From: Lytechinus pictus
Lineage: Eukaryota; Echinodermata; Echinoidea; Temnopleuroida; Toxopneustidae
NCBI RefSeq assembly: GCF_037042905.1
Contig: NC_087261.1
Location: forward strand, 21,253,617 to 21,317,616
Direction: 5' to 3'
DNA length: 64,000 nt
In this document: positions 1 to 11,872 of the stretch, in pieces
How positions within the stretch are numbered: position 1 is the first letter of the stretch
How the letters are laid out: each line of letters starts with the position of its first letter
Made by a program: the position numbers and the translations under genes
Notes under the pieces: model-generated
Databases searched by the model: none
What the model saw: the letters and a program-made list of their open reading frames with translations, nothing else
Told to the model about the DNA's origin: nothing

Positions 1-303
1 GGGGGAGCGGGTCTTTGGACATCAGATAGTAGGTTATAGGAGAGGTACGTTTCAAGGTACCAGTCTTTTAACGATTAATCTTCTCGATCCCCAACAGCTG
101 TAATTATCAAGTTTCCTTCAATGTTGTTGTTGTTATTGTTGGTTAAATAAAAAACAAAGATTAGTTTGTTGTTGTTGATAGAGGGAACACTTTTAACGCG
201 CTCTTTGTTACATGGCATCGCTTGACCTTGTTGATGTGTTGTTTGTTTATTTCTTTGTTTCAATCATAATATTCTTGACATTTTTATCTCTTTATATTCA
301 CAG
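1..303. other. annexin intron, no exon recognised
   Basis: The window opens inside the annexin gene. The preceding exon should encode the first half of repeat 2, but no frame in this stretch resembles it. A GT-rich short stretch lies at 121-180. Nothing else is supported here. Confidence 0.5.
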
Positions 304-3300
304 GAGGTTGATGCCATTGTACAGGCGTATAGAGAAGGTAAAATGCAAAATCTTTATTTCTTTAAAATGTTAAGCATATTTATTAATTTATTCATTTTTC
401 ACACAACGCTATGAACAAGCCATTCCGTCCGTTATGACTAAATGATTGTAAAATATAATTATTGGTGTAAAAAAATGTACTTCTCCCGAACAACACATTG
501 TCTGAAATATCATGAAATATAAACAAAAATATGAATTCAGACATATTCATTTATGACTTCCCTCACGACAGCTTCTTCTTGCTTTAGTTCTCTTCTTTTT
601 TTCTACTGACTCACTTGAATCACCAAATATGCCCCCCCCCCCTATTTTGCTCAAGGGCATTGCATTTTCTACTCTTTATCACGTTTGTAATCATTATCAG
701 TCGTATCGAGCACATAAAAAATGCTATTTTTAATTCAATTCGATTTAATTTATTTATTTCCATATTCAAATAGGACAATATGGAAAAAAATAGGATTAAT
801 AACACTATTATTTATTATAATAATATTATATATTTGTATATATATTTTTAGAATATGATCACAATCTTGAAGAGGAGATTGAGAAAGAAATGAGCGGAGT
901 ATTCAAGGGTATACTAGTTCGTCTGGTCACAGTAAGTATATATTTGCATGATGTTGTAATGTTGGTTATTGAGATTCTATCGAAAATTGATGTAGTTGTT
1001 ATTTCAAATCAAATCAGTCGAATTCAATTCATGAAAAAGAAGAAGAAAAGTAGAAGAAAATTACAAAAAATCGAATCCCATGTAATCTCATGTAATTCTC
1101 CAATCATTTTTCAAGTTTATTTGATATATCGTTTTTATTATTATCATTATTATTGTTGTTGATGGTGTTCTTATCATTATTACTGTTATTATCATTATCA
1201 TTATTATCATTATCATCATCATCATAAACATGATCATTATTATTAACATCATCATCATCTTTATCACTATCCCCATTACCAAAATCATCATCATCAACAT
1301 CATCACACCATCATCATCACTAAAACAATGGGTGGGGAGAAAACTATATAGACATTACCGAAGACATAATATTTAAATAAATGTTTAATTACGATTGTGT
1401 TTCCTGTACAGGGGAAACGCAGTACGCATCGAAAAGTCGATGTCCCCCAAAGGAACAAAGATTTAGAATACCTCAGAAATGTAAGTAGAAATAGATCTGA
1501 TAAGATGTCTTCCCTCCTCCTTTTCTTCCTTCCTTCCTTCCTTCCTTCCTTCCTTCCTTCCTTCCTTCCTTCCTCCCTCCCTCCCTCCCTCCCTCCCTCC
1601 CTCCCTCCCTCCCTCCCTCCCTCCCTCCCTCCCTCCCTCCCTCCCTCCCTCCCTCCCTCCCTCCCTCCCTCCCTCCCTCCCTCCCTCCCTCCCTCCCTCC
1701 CTCCCTCCCTCCCTCCCTCCCTCCCTCCTTCCTTCCTTCCTTCCTTCCTTCCTTCCTTCCTTCCAACATTTGGCATGTTAAGTCATTTCAAGTACTGACC
1801 CTGACCATAAATTATAACTGGCAGTACTTCAGGGGTGGAGCTTAACATAAAACAAAACTATTTTTCAAAAAAAAAAAAAAAAAAAGATAGATTTTGTATT
1901 TGCCCACCAGTGCAGAAGAAGGTGATTGAATTACAATCATCAAAGTTCCTAATAATGCTAGAGGGGCGCACGGATCAATCACCGCCCGAAATAATTGTAC
2001 CATGGAGGTAAAACTACCTCCAATATTGCACCCACTTTGATTTCGACATGTGCAAAAGAAACTCACACGATGAACCCCCCCCCCCCCCCATGAAGTCGCC
2101 GCTTCTGACCACGACCAATATGAAACCCTGAAACCCTACGAACAGTCACCAATTAGATAGGCATCGGTACCAATCCGTAGCAGCCATATGATTATGTGAA
2201 GTGCAAAATTATGGGAGTTTTATATATATATGTATATATATTTTCCTTTTTTACTTAGTAAGTAAAAAGTTCACAGATAGCCCTTTTGATGACGCGTTTG
2301 GGCCATTAAGCAATGACGCAAGTTTCTTCGTTGAAACATACTTGAATAAATATTCTCCTTCATGATTATGGTATATAAAATGTGAACTTAAATATCTTTG
2401 CCATTAATAATCGTCTGTCTCTTATTTAGAATACCGAAGAACGTTTGCAATCAGCTGATGATAACGTCATTAGGATCTTCGGTAATTCTAGTTTACCGCA
2501 ACTGTCTTCCATTTTCCTCAATTTTGACAAGGTAAGTAGAGAAAATGGATATTGTAAAATAAAAATACGTGGGTTTAAACAAGCTTTATATACAGTGTCT
2601 CAGAAAAAAAAAGGAATATGTTTTCTCTCAAACGGATGTTAGAATAATTTTCCTATATTCATTGATATTAAATTGTCACTAAATAGAATAAAGTGATTTT
2701 TTTGTTTTGTATTGTTTTTTGTTCTTTGTATGTTTTATTGAAACAGATTACCATATTTACATGATTACAAGAAGAAGTTATGTTAATCCAGCGATTATTA
2801 GAGTTACTGGAAATAAACCAGTTAGTGAAGTAGACATCAATAGACGAATAATGTCTAGATAAACTGATCTGCTATTGTCAACTATAGGATTAAGATTCCA
2901 TGACATTTGCTCCGGCGACAATTGCTCCGCTGCAAACTCTACACATTAATGAAATGACCAACTTCAACCCTGGATTTAACACTATACCCTATCCCTAAAC
3001 CTACGACATAAAACCATATTGCAACCCTAACCCTATATCTTAGATGAAATAAAGCCCGGGGCAATTGTCGCCGGAGCAATTGTCGTGTCAACTGGATTAA
3101 ACCAAGCGTGGGATGAGACCAAACGTTAACAAAAACAGAGTGTGATACTCTCAGTTTTCTTCTTTTTTTTTAGGACACACTGTATTCACAATGTTCTTAA
3201 TATGTTGATATTGCCATTACCATTCGCAATCCACCACAGCTTCCTTCATGACGAATATGTTGATATCTATATATAAACACTTGTTTTTAACATATCTGCC

Positions 3301-5145
3301 ATCGTAGATAGCTATCACAATAGGAGCTGATTTAGATGATATATATTATTATACTCGTTATCATTGTGTTTCGAAATATTAAGCATAAATGCAAAATGTT
3401 TTCTCTTTGCATTTAATGGAAACTGTCCACGTGAATATTGCAGGACTCCATTGTACATCACGCATAACAATGTCATTTTAGCCATAACGTATATAGTTAT
3501 GTTATAACATCGACATATTTTTACTTTGATTTGCATGGCATTAAAGAGGTTTAAAATTGCAATATATTCTCAACTATCATTAAAGGGGTACTCCAGGCTG
3601 ATCAGAAGTAAATATGATTAAACAGAAAGAAAAATCAGACAGACAAAACACTGAAAAATTGATCAAAATCGGACAAGAAATAACAAAGTTATGACACTTT
3701 AAAGTTTTGCATTTTCCGGTGAAACAGTCTAGGCATGTTTTTATGAATATTCAATGAGCAAATTGATGATGTCATATCCCCACTTGTTCTTTTGTATTTT
3801 ATTATATGAAATTAGATTTATTCGAAAATTTTCCTCCAAGAACTAAAAAAATGGATTGACAACTGATTTAGTGCATTAGATATTCATTGCTGCAACTTAT
3901 TTCATTAGAAGGGAGACATATTATTCACACATGTATCAAATAATGAAACAATTATGATTTCATGTAATAACATAAGAAAAAGGTAAGTGGGGATGTGACA
4001 TCATCAGCCCACCTAATAAATATTCATGACGATGTGCATATAACTGTTTTCACAAAATATTGATAAAATTAAAAATTCAATAACTTCGTTATTTGGTATC
4101 CGAGTTTGATTACATTTTCAGCATTTTGCTCTGTGAATTTTACTCTATTTATTCAGATATAAATATTTTCAACCGGGAGCACCCCTTTAACCAAAATGAA
4201 CAATATGCCATATACTCGTATTTTGAGGAGGATGACTACATATTTCCATGCCTCATTTACCTTTATATTTAGAGTTTCCTTTCTTAAAAAACAAAACAAA
4301 GAAAGAAGGGTTCAATAGGCAAGTACACAAAAAAAAAACAATTTAACTCATTATCAAAATCTTTTAGGGGGGCAGCTGCGCAGCCACGGACGGTAGAATA
4401 TAGCCATTCTGACCGTTAACATGGTTAATGATATCATGTCCTTCCAGTGACCACCATTAAAATAACCTCGCACTGGAAATAGTTGAAAATGCAAATATGT
4501 CTACCCGACTAATGAGAGATGTTGTCCCGTTGTCATGGTTACAGGCTGGAGGTTGTACGCTGCAAGAGTTCATCAGAAACAGTGATATGGAGGCGCATAG
4601 CAAGGAAGCATTCAGTGTAATGGGTAAGATTATGTATTTTACTGAAGCGGGGGGGGGGGGGTGGTTGGGTCGAGATGATGGTAATAAATACATGTACGGA
4701 AATAGTAGTATATTTCTTCTTCTTTCTTAATCGCTCTCTTATTTTTCTTTTTCACTTTTTCCTCCTCGGTCATTCTTTTTTCTATTAGATTTTAACCTTA
4801 TATCTCCTCCTCCTCCTCTTCAACCTTCTCCTACTGCTTCTCATCCTCGAGCTTTTTTCTTCTTCCTCTTCTCCCTTTTTTATTTTTCTTCTGTCTTCTT
4901 TTTTCTTCTTCTTCTTCTTTTCCTTCTCCTCCTAATTCTCCTCCTCCTTAATCTTTTACCATGATTACTATACTACAAGCACTACTACTAGTTATATTTA
5001 TACTTCATGTCCTTAACAGCTATCAAAATGACATTTGTCATTATTTTGAACCATTGAACCAAATGCCAATTACAATTATAGAACAAATGGGTTTAGCCCT
5101 GATAGAAAAGAGGTCAACGAGGGTAACACGACACCTTTGTGTGTG

Positions 5146-5176
<31 letters not shown>

Positions 5177-8100
5177 ATACTCTCTCCACGAAGAACATTC
5201 CATTTCATCTTTAAAAGGAAAATCCACCCCAACAAAAAAATGATTTGAATGAAAAGATAAAAATCAAACAACCTCAACGCTAAAAACTACATCCAAATTG
5301 GATGTCAAATACTCGAGTTATGGCATTTTAAAGCATCACTTAATTTCACAAAACAGTCATATGCAAACCCCAGTGGGTATGCAAATGAGGAAACCCATAA
5401 CGTCTCCGACTCCGTTTCTTTTCTATATTTTACTTATTATAATGTGAAACAAAGATTGAGTCCTCTCTGAATTCTGAATCATCATGTGGCATTTTTGTTG
5501 TTGCATGTATTGTGATCAGGGGCGGAAATCTCTCCCAAAAGGTAGGGGGGACACAGGGGCGGATCCAGCCTTCGCCAATAGGGGGGGGGGGGCGGAAATT
5601 TGTTTCAGCCATATTTTCCCCGATCGGCAGCTCGAAGATGATTTGTGTTTGTTTCTTTGAAGGGGTAGTCCTCATTAGTCACTTGTTAGCTTTATTCTTA
5701 TAAATTCATAAAATTTATCATAATCCTTATTTATATGATGCGAGCGCGAAGCGCGAGCTAATTTTTTGGAAATTGTATGTATTTTTTCCTAAAATTTGAA
5801 CATTCTGGGCAATGTTTGTTATCCTGAAAAAATGTGTATGCAACTTAATAATTACTACAACGCAAAGCGCGAGCAGAAATGAACTGATGGAAGATACCTG
5901 TTAAAGACTGCGTGCAGTTAGCATTTAACAATCAAACAATGCGAGCGCGAGCTGATTTTTTTTGACATTTTCACCTAAAGAATGGAAATTCTAAGCACTA
6001 TTTGTAACTCAAGCAGAATAGGTATATAAGTAGACAATTGATGATAGCGCGAAGCGCGAGCGGAAAATTTTGAGATTTAGTCCTATAATATTTACTGAAC
6101 GAGACACTCTATTCATGTTTTGTAAATCATAAAAAGGATGAGTATTAATAATGCGAGCGCAAAGCGCGAGCAGAAAAATTGTATATACGTTTTGAACTGG
6201 TACCTGTTAAGGACTGCTTGCACTTAGCCATGAAGGCGTTACATATTTCAACAATCAAAAAATGCGAGCGCGAAGCGCGAGCTGAAAAATATTGAAAATT
6301 TCTAAAGAAAGAATGGAAAATTTTAATCAATTTTTGTAATCGTGAACAGGATAGCTATATAATTCAACAATTGATGCGAGCGCGAAGCGCGAGCAGAAAA
6401 AAAAATCGAGATTTAGACCTAAAAAGGGGCCACTCTGTTCATGTTTTTTAAACAGCCATAGGCTGATCGAGGGCATTTTACCGTGTTTAAATAAAATAAA
6501 TAAATCAAAATCAATGTTTTGTAAATCATGAAAAGGATGAGTAATAGGGGGTCTTCCTACATTAATAATGCGAGCACAAAATTTTTGATATTGTGATCTG
6601 AAACTGGATAATGATTTAAATAGAGAACAAGTTGAGTATTTGAATAAACATGCGCGCGTGTTTCATATTTAGACATATAATCTAGGCATTCTAAATACAT
6701 CTTTAATCATGAAAATCATGACATTTTAATATTCCGATCTGAAAAAAAGAGTCAATTACAGCTTTATATTTCAATCACTTTGTAGGAAATTGTAAGGTGG
6801 ATATGGATCTCACTTAAAAAAAAGAGCTAAAATTTTCATTATTATTACTTTGAGTTTTGACATAGGAACGGGACATCCTTACGACATGTCATGATCTTCC
6901 TATTCCTCTTGCTAAGCGCGAGATGAAACAAAAGGGACAATTCAATTATTAAATTAATATCATATTTATTAATGCCTAATGAGGGCGCGAAATCTGATGA
7001 TATTATGGCATAAAAACTGGACATTTCCCTTTTGTAATTATGAATGGGATGCATCAGTTAATATATTTTTAACCATTAATGCGAGCGCTAATCGCAAGCT
7101 AAAAGTGTTGATAAACTGTCATGAAAAGGGGATTTTAAGTAGTTTGTTGTATAATCAATATTGAAACATACATAACTCGCCAATCAGAATGCCAGCGTGC
7201 AGCACTAGCTGATACGTCTTGACAATCAGACCTGAAAAGGGATATTTTGAAAACTTTATGGAATACACGAAAATAATACGTACCTGATAAATCAAAATTT
7301 GGGAGCGCGCAGCGCAAGCAGCAAATGTTGATAAAATTATTCAGACCATAAAACTGATATTTTTACAGAGCACTTTTTAAAAATCAATTTGTAAATCACA
7401 CAAAATAATGAAAGTTCGATTTCCGAGGTGAAATATGTTTTGTATATTGACTTCCAAACTTGATATTTGAGCTCCATATTGAATTGGATATTGGATCCGC
7501 CTATGGGGACAAGGGGCGGAAAGGTTAATCATCCCAAAAGTACGGTCATCTCGTCCCAAAATACATGTTTTATTTCGATTTAGAATGATGTATTTCTTAC
7601 CATCATAAAAGACAAAAAATAGTAGGGGGGACATTTGATATTGTGTCCCCCCTACTATTTTGAGTAGGGGGGACACGTCCCCCCTGTCCCCCCTGGGATT
7701 TCCGCCTATGATTGTGATTTACCAAAGAGTCTTGTTACTGCCAGATCTGCAAAACTGAAATATTTCACAAATGAATTTAAACGATAAAATACAAAAGAAA
7801 TAGTGAATGGGTGACATTACCGGCTATCTCGTATTAGTGTGTTGTGAATAAAACTGTTTTGTGAAAAATAGGCGAAATTCTATAATATCACATCTTATCA
7901 TTCTACATCCGATTTTAATGTGTTTTCAGTGATAATCCCGTTTTATTTTTTTCAATTCAATTCAATTTTATTGTAACAGTGCATACCAGCCCAAAGGCTG
8001 TATGGTGCTTTTTCCCTCTTTTTTTTTTTACATTTTGCTGCATTCTAGATGTACAAATACATAATATGCATTTGTACATCTAGAATACAGAATATATATT

Positions 8101-9457
8101 ATATCTTCTGTACGTTTCCTGAAAATAAAAGTACAAAACCATTTCACATGTTACTATATAGCTCAGGATAAAACAGTCGAAATACAGATGCACGAGAAAA
8201 AAAAATTATTTGTGATGGAATTGGCATTTAAAGCAGATACGAACCAATAGCGCCATCTCGAGTCCTCAACTACTCATACCTGGCCAGTTTCCTGATCCAT
8301 AATGCTAGTATAGTCTAGTAAATTAGACCCACTTGAATGATAACATGCTAATTAACTCCTCAGTACATTTATACCGCAATAATTATGTTACCAAGTAGCA
8401 AAACAATTACTTTTCCTCTCAAATTTTTTACAAATGAAATTATAGGTCAATATATTCTCTGTAGTATTACTAGATATCGTATATTTTAAGACTATGTATT
8501 AATAACACACAGTCAACGAGAGACCACACAGAGTTCACTCCCCATTTAATTTATCACATCGTCTGCTCTCTTTACAGTGAAAAGTGTGTACAATCGGACC
8601 GGGTTCTATGCTGATCAGCTCCACATGGCTATCAAAGACATTAGCTCAGGCAGTGAGGACAGGCTCATGAGAATTGTCATCTCAAGATCAGAGGTATATC
8701 TATTTTAAGTGCTTTTGTCGTTTATTTTTATTTATTTACTCGCTCCTTAATTCATCTATTTATTTTATGTCCATGTATGTGCGTATTTATTTTACTTATT
8801 TATTATTTGTTCATTTATTTATTCATTTATTTACTAACTCTTAAGTAATTCACTGATTCGATAATTTCTAAGATTGATTGATAGATGTATGCAGTGTAGA
8901 ATCTGACTTGGAAACCAAGAAGTTAGCGTTCCATACTATCAGTTTTGTCTATTTACCATTTGGTCTCCTCTACAGTCAGTCTAATACCCACATGGGCCAT
9001 ATGTTCCAAAGAGTTGCGATTGATCCGATCAACCATAACTGGCTAAATTGCAATTTGGTGAAATTTGGGAAAAAAAAAACTGGTTTTAAACGAAATAGAG
9101 GCCATTTGGTAAGACGAAACAAAACGTAGATAGAAACAAGTGTACAGTATAGTAGGCCAAGCAGTAAGTCACATATTTTTCTGTTGTATGAATATCGTGA
9201 TAGGGGGGGGGGGGTGCCTTTGAATAACCAGTTCAACTTTTGTGTCAGCTTCAAGGCTAAATTAGTTGTTGAACTTATTTTTAATTTTTTATTTCATGAG
9301 TCTATAACCTAATCATTCTCATTTTTCCCCCCAGATCGACTTGGAAAATATAAAGGACTTCTTCCAAAGCGCGTACAGCCACACACTCACCGATTTTGTT
9401 TACGACGACACGAGCGGCGACTACAGAAACCTGCTGCTTCGATTGGTCGGCATGTAG
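304..9457 (+). CDS. annexin, 3' part (second half of repeat 2 to stop)
   Basis: Seven coding exons join in frame: 304-337, 852-931, 1412-1480, 2430-2531, 4545-4623, 8578-8693 and 9335-9457 (stop TAG at 9455). They give 200 residues. All introns are GT-AG and phases agree. The protein shows annexin landmarks: an AYREEYDHNLEEEIEKEMSG stretch (end of repeat 2), the FYADQL and RIVISRSEIDL motifs of repeat 4 and the C-terminal DTSGDYRNLLLRL block. Annexins are cytosolic proteins that bind acidic membranes through Ca2+ loops (GxGT plus a downstream acidic residue). Here the repeat 3 loop reads LQSADD and the repeat 4 loop DISSGSED, so both type II sites look degraded, although the repeat 4 acidic residue (in DDTSGDY) remains. 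The N-terminus, repeat 1 and the first half of repeat 2 lie before the window. Family assignment is firm; the subfamily is not resolved. Confidence 0.93.
1130..1325. repeat. ATT/ATC-type trinucleotide microsatellite
   Basis: A degenerate run of ATT, ATC and related triplets in the annexin intron between exons 852-931 and 1412-1480. Open frames through it (poly-Met/Ile) are low-complexity shadows. Confidence 0.85.
1517..1764. repeat. (CTTC)n-(CCTC)n-(CTTC)n pyrimidine microsatellite
   Basis: About 250 bases of uninterrupted pyrimidine on the plus strand: CTTC repeats, then roughly 40 CCTC repeats, then CTTC repeats again. It starts 37 bases after the donor of the annexin exon 1412-1480. The minus strand is a long GGGA array, a sequence class able to form G-quadruplexes or triplexes. 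Frames reading poly-LPPS or GREG here are artefacts. Confidence 0.95.
2901..3090. mobile_element. MITE-like repeat, ATTTGCTCC/GGAGCAATTG ends (copy 1)
   Basis: The left end reads GACATTTGCTCCGGCGAC and the right end is its near inverse. The interior shares phrases such as CCAACTTCAACCCTGG and CCCTAAACC with copies near 10577-10785, 12975-13150 and 42811-42992. It is non-coding and lies in an annexin intron. Confidence 0.7.
3580..4190. mobile_element. TTAA-bounded foldback MITE, family A copy 1
   Basis: A 611-bp imperfect palindrome that begins TTAAAGGGGTACTCCAGG and ends with the inverse (CACCCCTTTAA). It contains the mirrored phrases GATGATGTCATATCCCCACTT and GTGGGGATGTGACATCATC (each given within the limit). 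A second copy is at 55189-55779. TTAA edges are typical of piggyBac-type targets, but TTAA could equally be part of the terminal repeat. Confidence 0.8.
5517..7710. mobile_element. hAT-like non-autonomous element with 8-bp target duplication
   Basis: The ends are CAGGGGCGGAAATC on the left and the inverse of CATAGGCGGAAATC on the right. They are flanked by the direct repeat ATTGTGAT at 5509-5516 and 7711-7718. An 8-bp duplication is the hallmark of the hAT superfamily. No transposase frame is visible, so it is non-autonomous. It sits inside the family B MITE and carries another element inside itself. Confidence 0.75.
5554..7504. mobile_element. inner hAT-like element carrying the GCGAGCGCGAAGC array
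   Basis: The ends are CAGGGGCGGATCC and the inverse GGATCCGCCTAT. Matching GGGGACA occurs immediately outside both ends, giving a 7-8 bp duplication. The interior is a degenerate array whose units are marked by GCGAGCGCGAAGCGCGAGC, near 5738, 5861, 5938, 6044, 6151, 6262 and 6374, with decayed copies to about 7302. Spacing is mostly 105-125 bp. There is no coding frame of note. Confidence 0.65.
7960..8020. repeat. CAATTCAATTCAATTTTATT repeat tail
   Basis: A short dispersed repeat fragment with a CAATT-rich start followed by AGCCCAAAGGCTGTATGG. Related fragments occur at about 6450-6515 and 30056-30120. It looks like the 3' end of a retroelement or SINE; the class is not certain. Confidence 0.45.
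8991..9130. mobile_element. partial family D MITE (GGGCC..TACGATTGATC)
   Basis: A fragment related to the copies at 17992-18269 and 37332-37609, recognisable from AGAGTTGCGATTGATCCGAT followed by CAACCATAACTGG. It is truncated on the right. It lies in the last annexin intron. Confidence 0.5.
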
Positions 9458-9666
9458 ACTTCATTGTAATCAAGAGACGTTAGGTTTAATACTAGGCTAT
9501 CTCAGAGGGAGCTTTGTTTGGGGTTTTGCATACATTCGCATGTTGTTTTTGTTGGTTCATTTCTTCTTCCAGTATCCTTAGCTAGTAATTGAATTGTATT
9601 TGATTTCCTACATTTCACCTTTCTTTTCTCCACAAATAACACATTTTCCACTCTTTCTAGCTTGTA

Positions 9667-9903
9667 CACTGCAAAAACTCTGGTGTTGAATTAACACCAG
9701 TGCGGAATCTATATATGTCCACACCAGAGAAGTGTTAAACAACACCAGTTTTGGTCTAACACCAGATAGGTGTTTATACAACACTAATTAGTGTTAAAAC
9801 AGCATCGGTTTGATTCCAAACTGGTGTTGTTCCAATACTTCTCTGGTTTGGACATATATAGATTTTGGGCTGGTGTTAAATCAACACCGGAGTTTTTGCA
9901 GTG
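9667..9903. mobile_element. TA-flanked MITE, CACTGCAAAAACTC ends
   Basis: A 237-bp palindromic element. Left end CACTGCAAAAACTC, right end GAGTTTTTGCAGTG, flanked by TA on both sides. The inner arms repeat TAACACCAG and its inverse. TA target duplication and CACTG ends fit a Tc1/mariner-type MITE. It lies about 200 bases past the annexin stop, probably in the 3' UTR or just downstream. Confidence 0.85.
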
Positions 9904-10576
9904 TAAACATTAGATTTGTTGTTTCCCTCCCCTTCCTATCCATGTATTTCTACTCTTTGCTACTGTATTTTTTTTTGTATTTCATTGCTATAAAATCCCT
10001 CCGAAGAATTTACAATAGGGAAACAGCTCTCTACCTGTTGGTGAAATATGCATTTTTGTGTCATGGAGAATTGTTTTGTCTATATGAAATTTATCATATA
10101 TATTTTTCCCATTTTTCATTCATTCAATATAAAAAGAAACAGCAGTACACAGTACATTATTAGAATAAGAGGTAAACTTACATGTATGCTTTAAACTAGA
10201 GCTTAAAATGACAATACCTCCCCGCCCTCATAGCAAAAATAGTTTCTGATGGATTTCGATATCATGGCCTGCAACCCAACATGCAACAATAAGTCCCCCA
10301 AGATGAATTTTGAGATTATTGAGCTTGAAAGGGCACATCCTAAACTTTAAAATAACCTGACAAAATTGAACAACAAGAAAAACCCACACAGTACTTGATT
10401 GGATGTAGACAAAATTCACCGAGAACTCCAAAGAATAAGGCGAAAACAAGGTTTGAAGTTTGGGGTGAACTCAAGCATGAGCTCTCCCACTGTGCATTCA
10501 CAGATGAACTTCCATGCAGTCCAGAAGAAAAATGATGTCGAAGAAACTCTTGTCTCGACAGTCTTGTCTTTTCACA

Positions 10577-10785
10577 CCACATTTGCTCCTGCGACATTTG
10601 CTGTGGACTAAATATCTCAGAGGGCATTGGGTTAGAGTAAGGATTGTAATACATTGTACATGTAGAGTTTCTGTTTCAGGAATAATGTAAAGATAAGGAT
10701 TCGAACTTATTTAGTTTTTGGGGGTTAGGTTTTATGTTTGGCTTAACGTGTAGATTTTCCACAATTGTCGCCGGAGCAAATGTCC
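10577..10785. mobile_element. MITE-like repeat, ATTTGCTCC ends (copy 2)
   Basis: Starts with CACATTTGCTCCTGCGAC and ends with ACAATTGTCGCCGGAGCAAA, the inverse ends of the 2901-3090 repeat. It is non-coding. Confidence 0.6.
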
Positions 10786-11485
10786 TGGAACCTGTCTTTT
10801 ATAACACTCTACAACTTCAAATTTGACATAATGAAGACCAAATTATTGTTTTACATACATGTATGTAGCTATTTAAAGAGAACCTTCCCTGGTGATTTAT
10901 TGTTGGATTTAGGGTGACTGGTCACTTTGAAAAGAAAAACTTACTGGGTAATGGCCAATGTTTTCAACTAAATATGCATGCAATTATCATCGTCATTATT
11001 CCACCAATCAAGTTATCTGCTTTTCCTCTCTCAAACCCACCATGTTCACCTTAAATTTGACTCGAATGACTCCTATAGATATATCACACATGAACTGTGG
11101 CTGAATTTTGTACATAATCATAATTATCTTTTTAATATATAATAATATTTACAGACCATAAGTATATATTTATACATGTATATAAGTTATACAAATCACA
11201 TCTCTCAATTTGCCTTTATAATGGGAAATGTTACAAAATGGGGCTATTTTCAAGCAAATCAATTTTATTCTTCGTAAATTCAAACAGTATTGCCATGATG
11301 TAATTCAACAATGAATATTCTTAATTCATAACTTAAAGTATGAATAGCAGACGTAACGCGGTAAGAACACATTAGTAGTTTGTATTGAATCACAAATAAT
11401 GCATATTTTCAAGTGTCTAGATATAAAAATCAGGAAAAATGCATACATCTTTTGTAATAAGCATGACACAAAAAGGGTCCAATCT
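10786..11485. other. intergenic, nothing recognised
   Basis: AT-rich sequence with no exon-like frame, splice-site pair or clear repeat structure that I could support. Confidence 0.4.
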
Positions 11486-11872
11486 TTAAGGAGAATCCCA
11501 CCCTGGCATCAAGATCATTTCAATAAAAGCCAAAAGAAAAATGAAATGATGAAGATTCTATAAAATCCATCAAAGAATATCAGTGGTATTTTTTTTATTT
11601 ACTCCACACAAATTAGGAGACTGTTTTTCAGTCAATAAGGCTTTCCCACCATTGCCATATATCTCCGGTAAAGCTTTTCCCGATCTGCGCTCAAAGGTTT
11701 CAAAGATTGAGAAACAAGGTTCTAACAGTCCAATGATGATATGGGGAACTGTCCGCATGTGATGCCACAAATTAAAAAACTGGATTGTCACCAAACTTTC
11801 ACAAATACATTTTATCATTTCTTTTTTTTTTAATCAAAATGAACTTGATGGTAGAGTGAACTTCTTCTTTAA
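11486..11872. mobile_element. TTAA-bounded foldback MITE, family C
   Basis: The left end starts TTAAGGAGAATCCCACC and the right end is the inverse of TTAAAGAAGAAGTTCAC. The inner mirrored phrases GATCATTTC and GAACTTGATGG support a degraded palindrome. A truncated relative is at about 21715-22140. Confidence 0.6.

Larger units (their letters stand above)
5211..7955. mobile_element. family B foldback MITE split by nested insertions
   Basis: The left half (5211 to about 5400, starting TTAAAAGGAAAATCCACCCC) and the right half (about 7785-7955, with CATCCGATTTTAATGTG) match the two halves of the intact family B copy at 36789-37203. They are separated by the hAT-like element at 5517-7710. The right end is interrupted by an ATTCAATTCAATTTTATT repeat. 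Confidence 0.65.

Noticed and set aside
1..45. Possible exon before GTACGT at the window start
   Set aside because: None of the frames resembles the expected first half of annexin repeat 2.
1303..1798. Long frames reading GGREGGRE and LPPSLPPS
   Set aside because: They follow exactly the CTTC/CCTC microsatellite in every frame and have no coding features.
2980..3045. CCCTAA phrases suggesting interstitial telomere repeats
   Set aside because: Only scattered single copies within a MITE family, not a tandem array.
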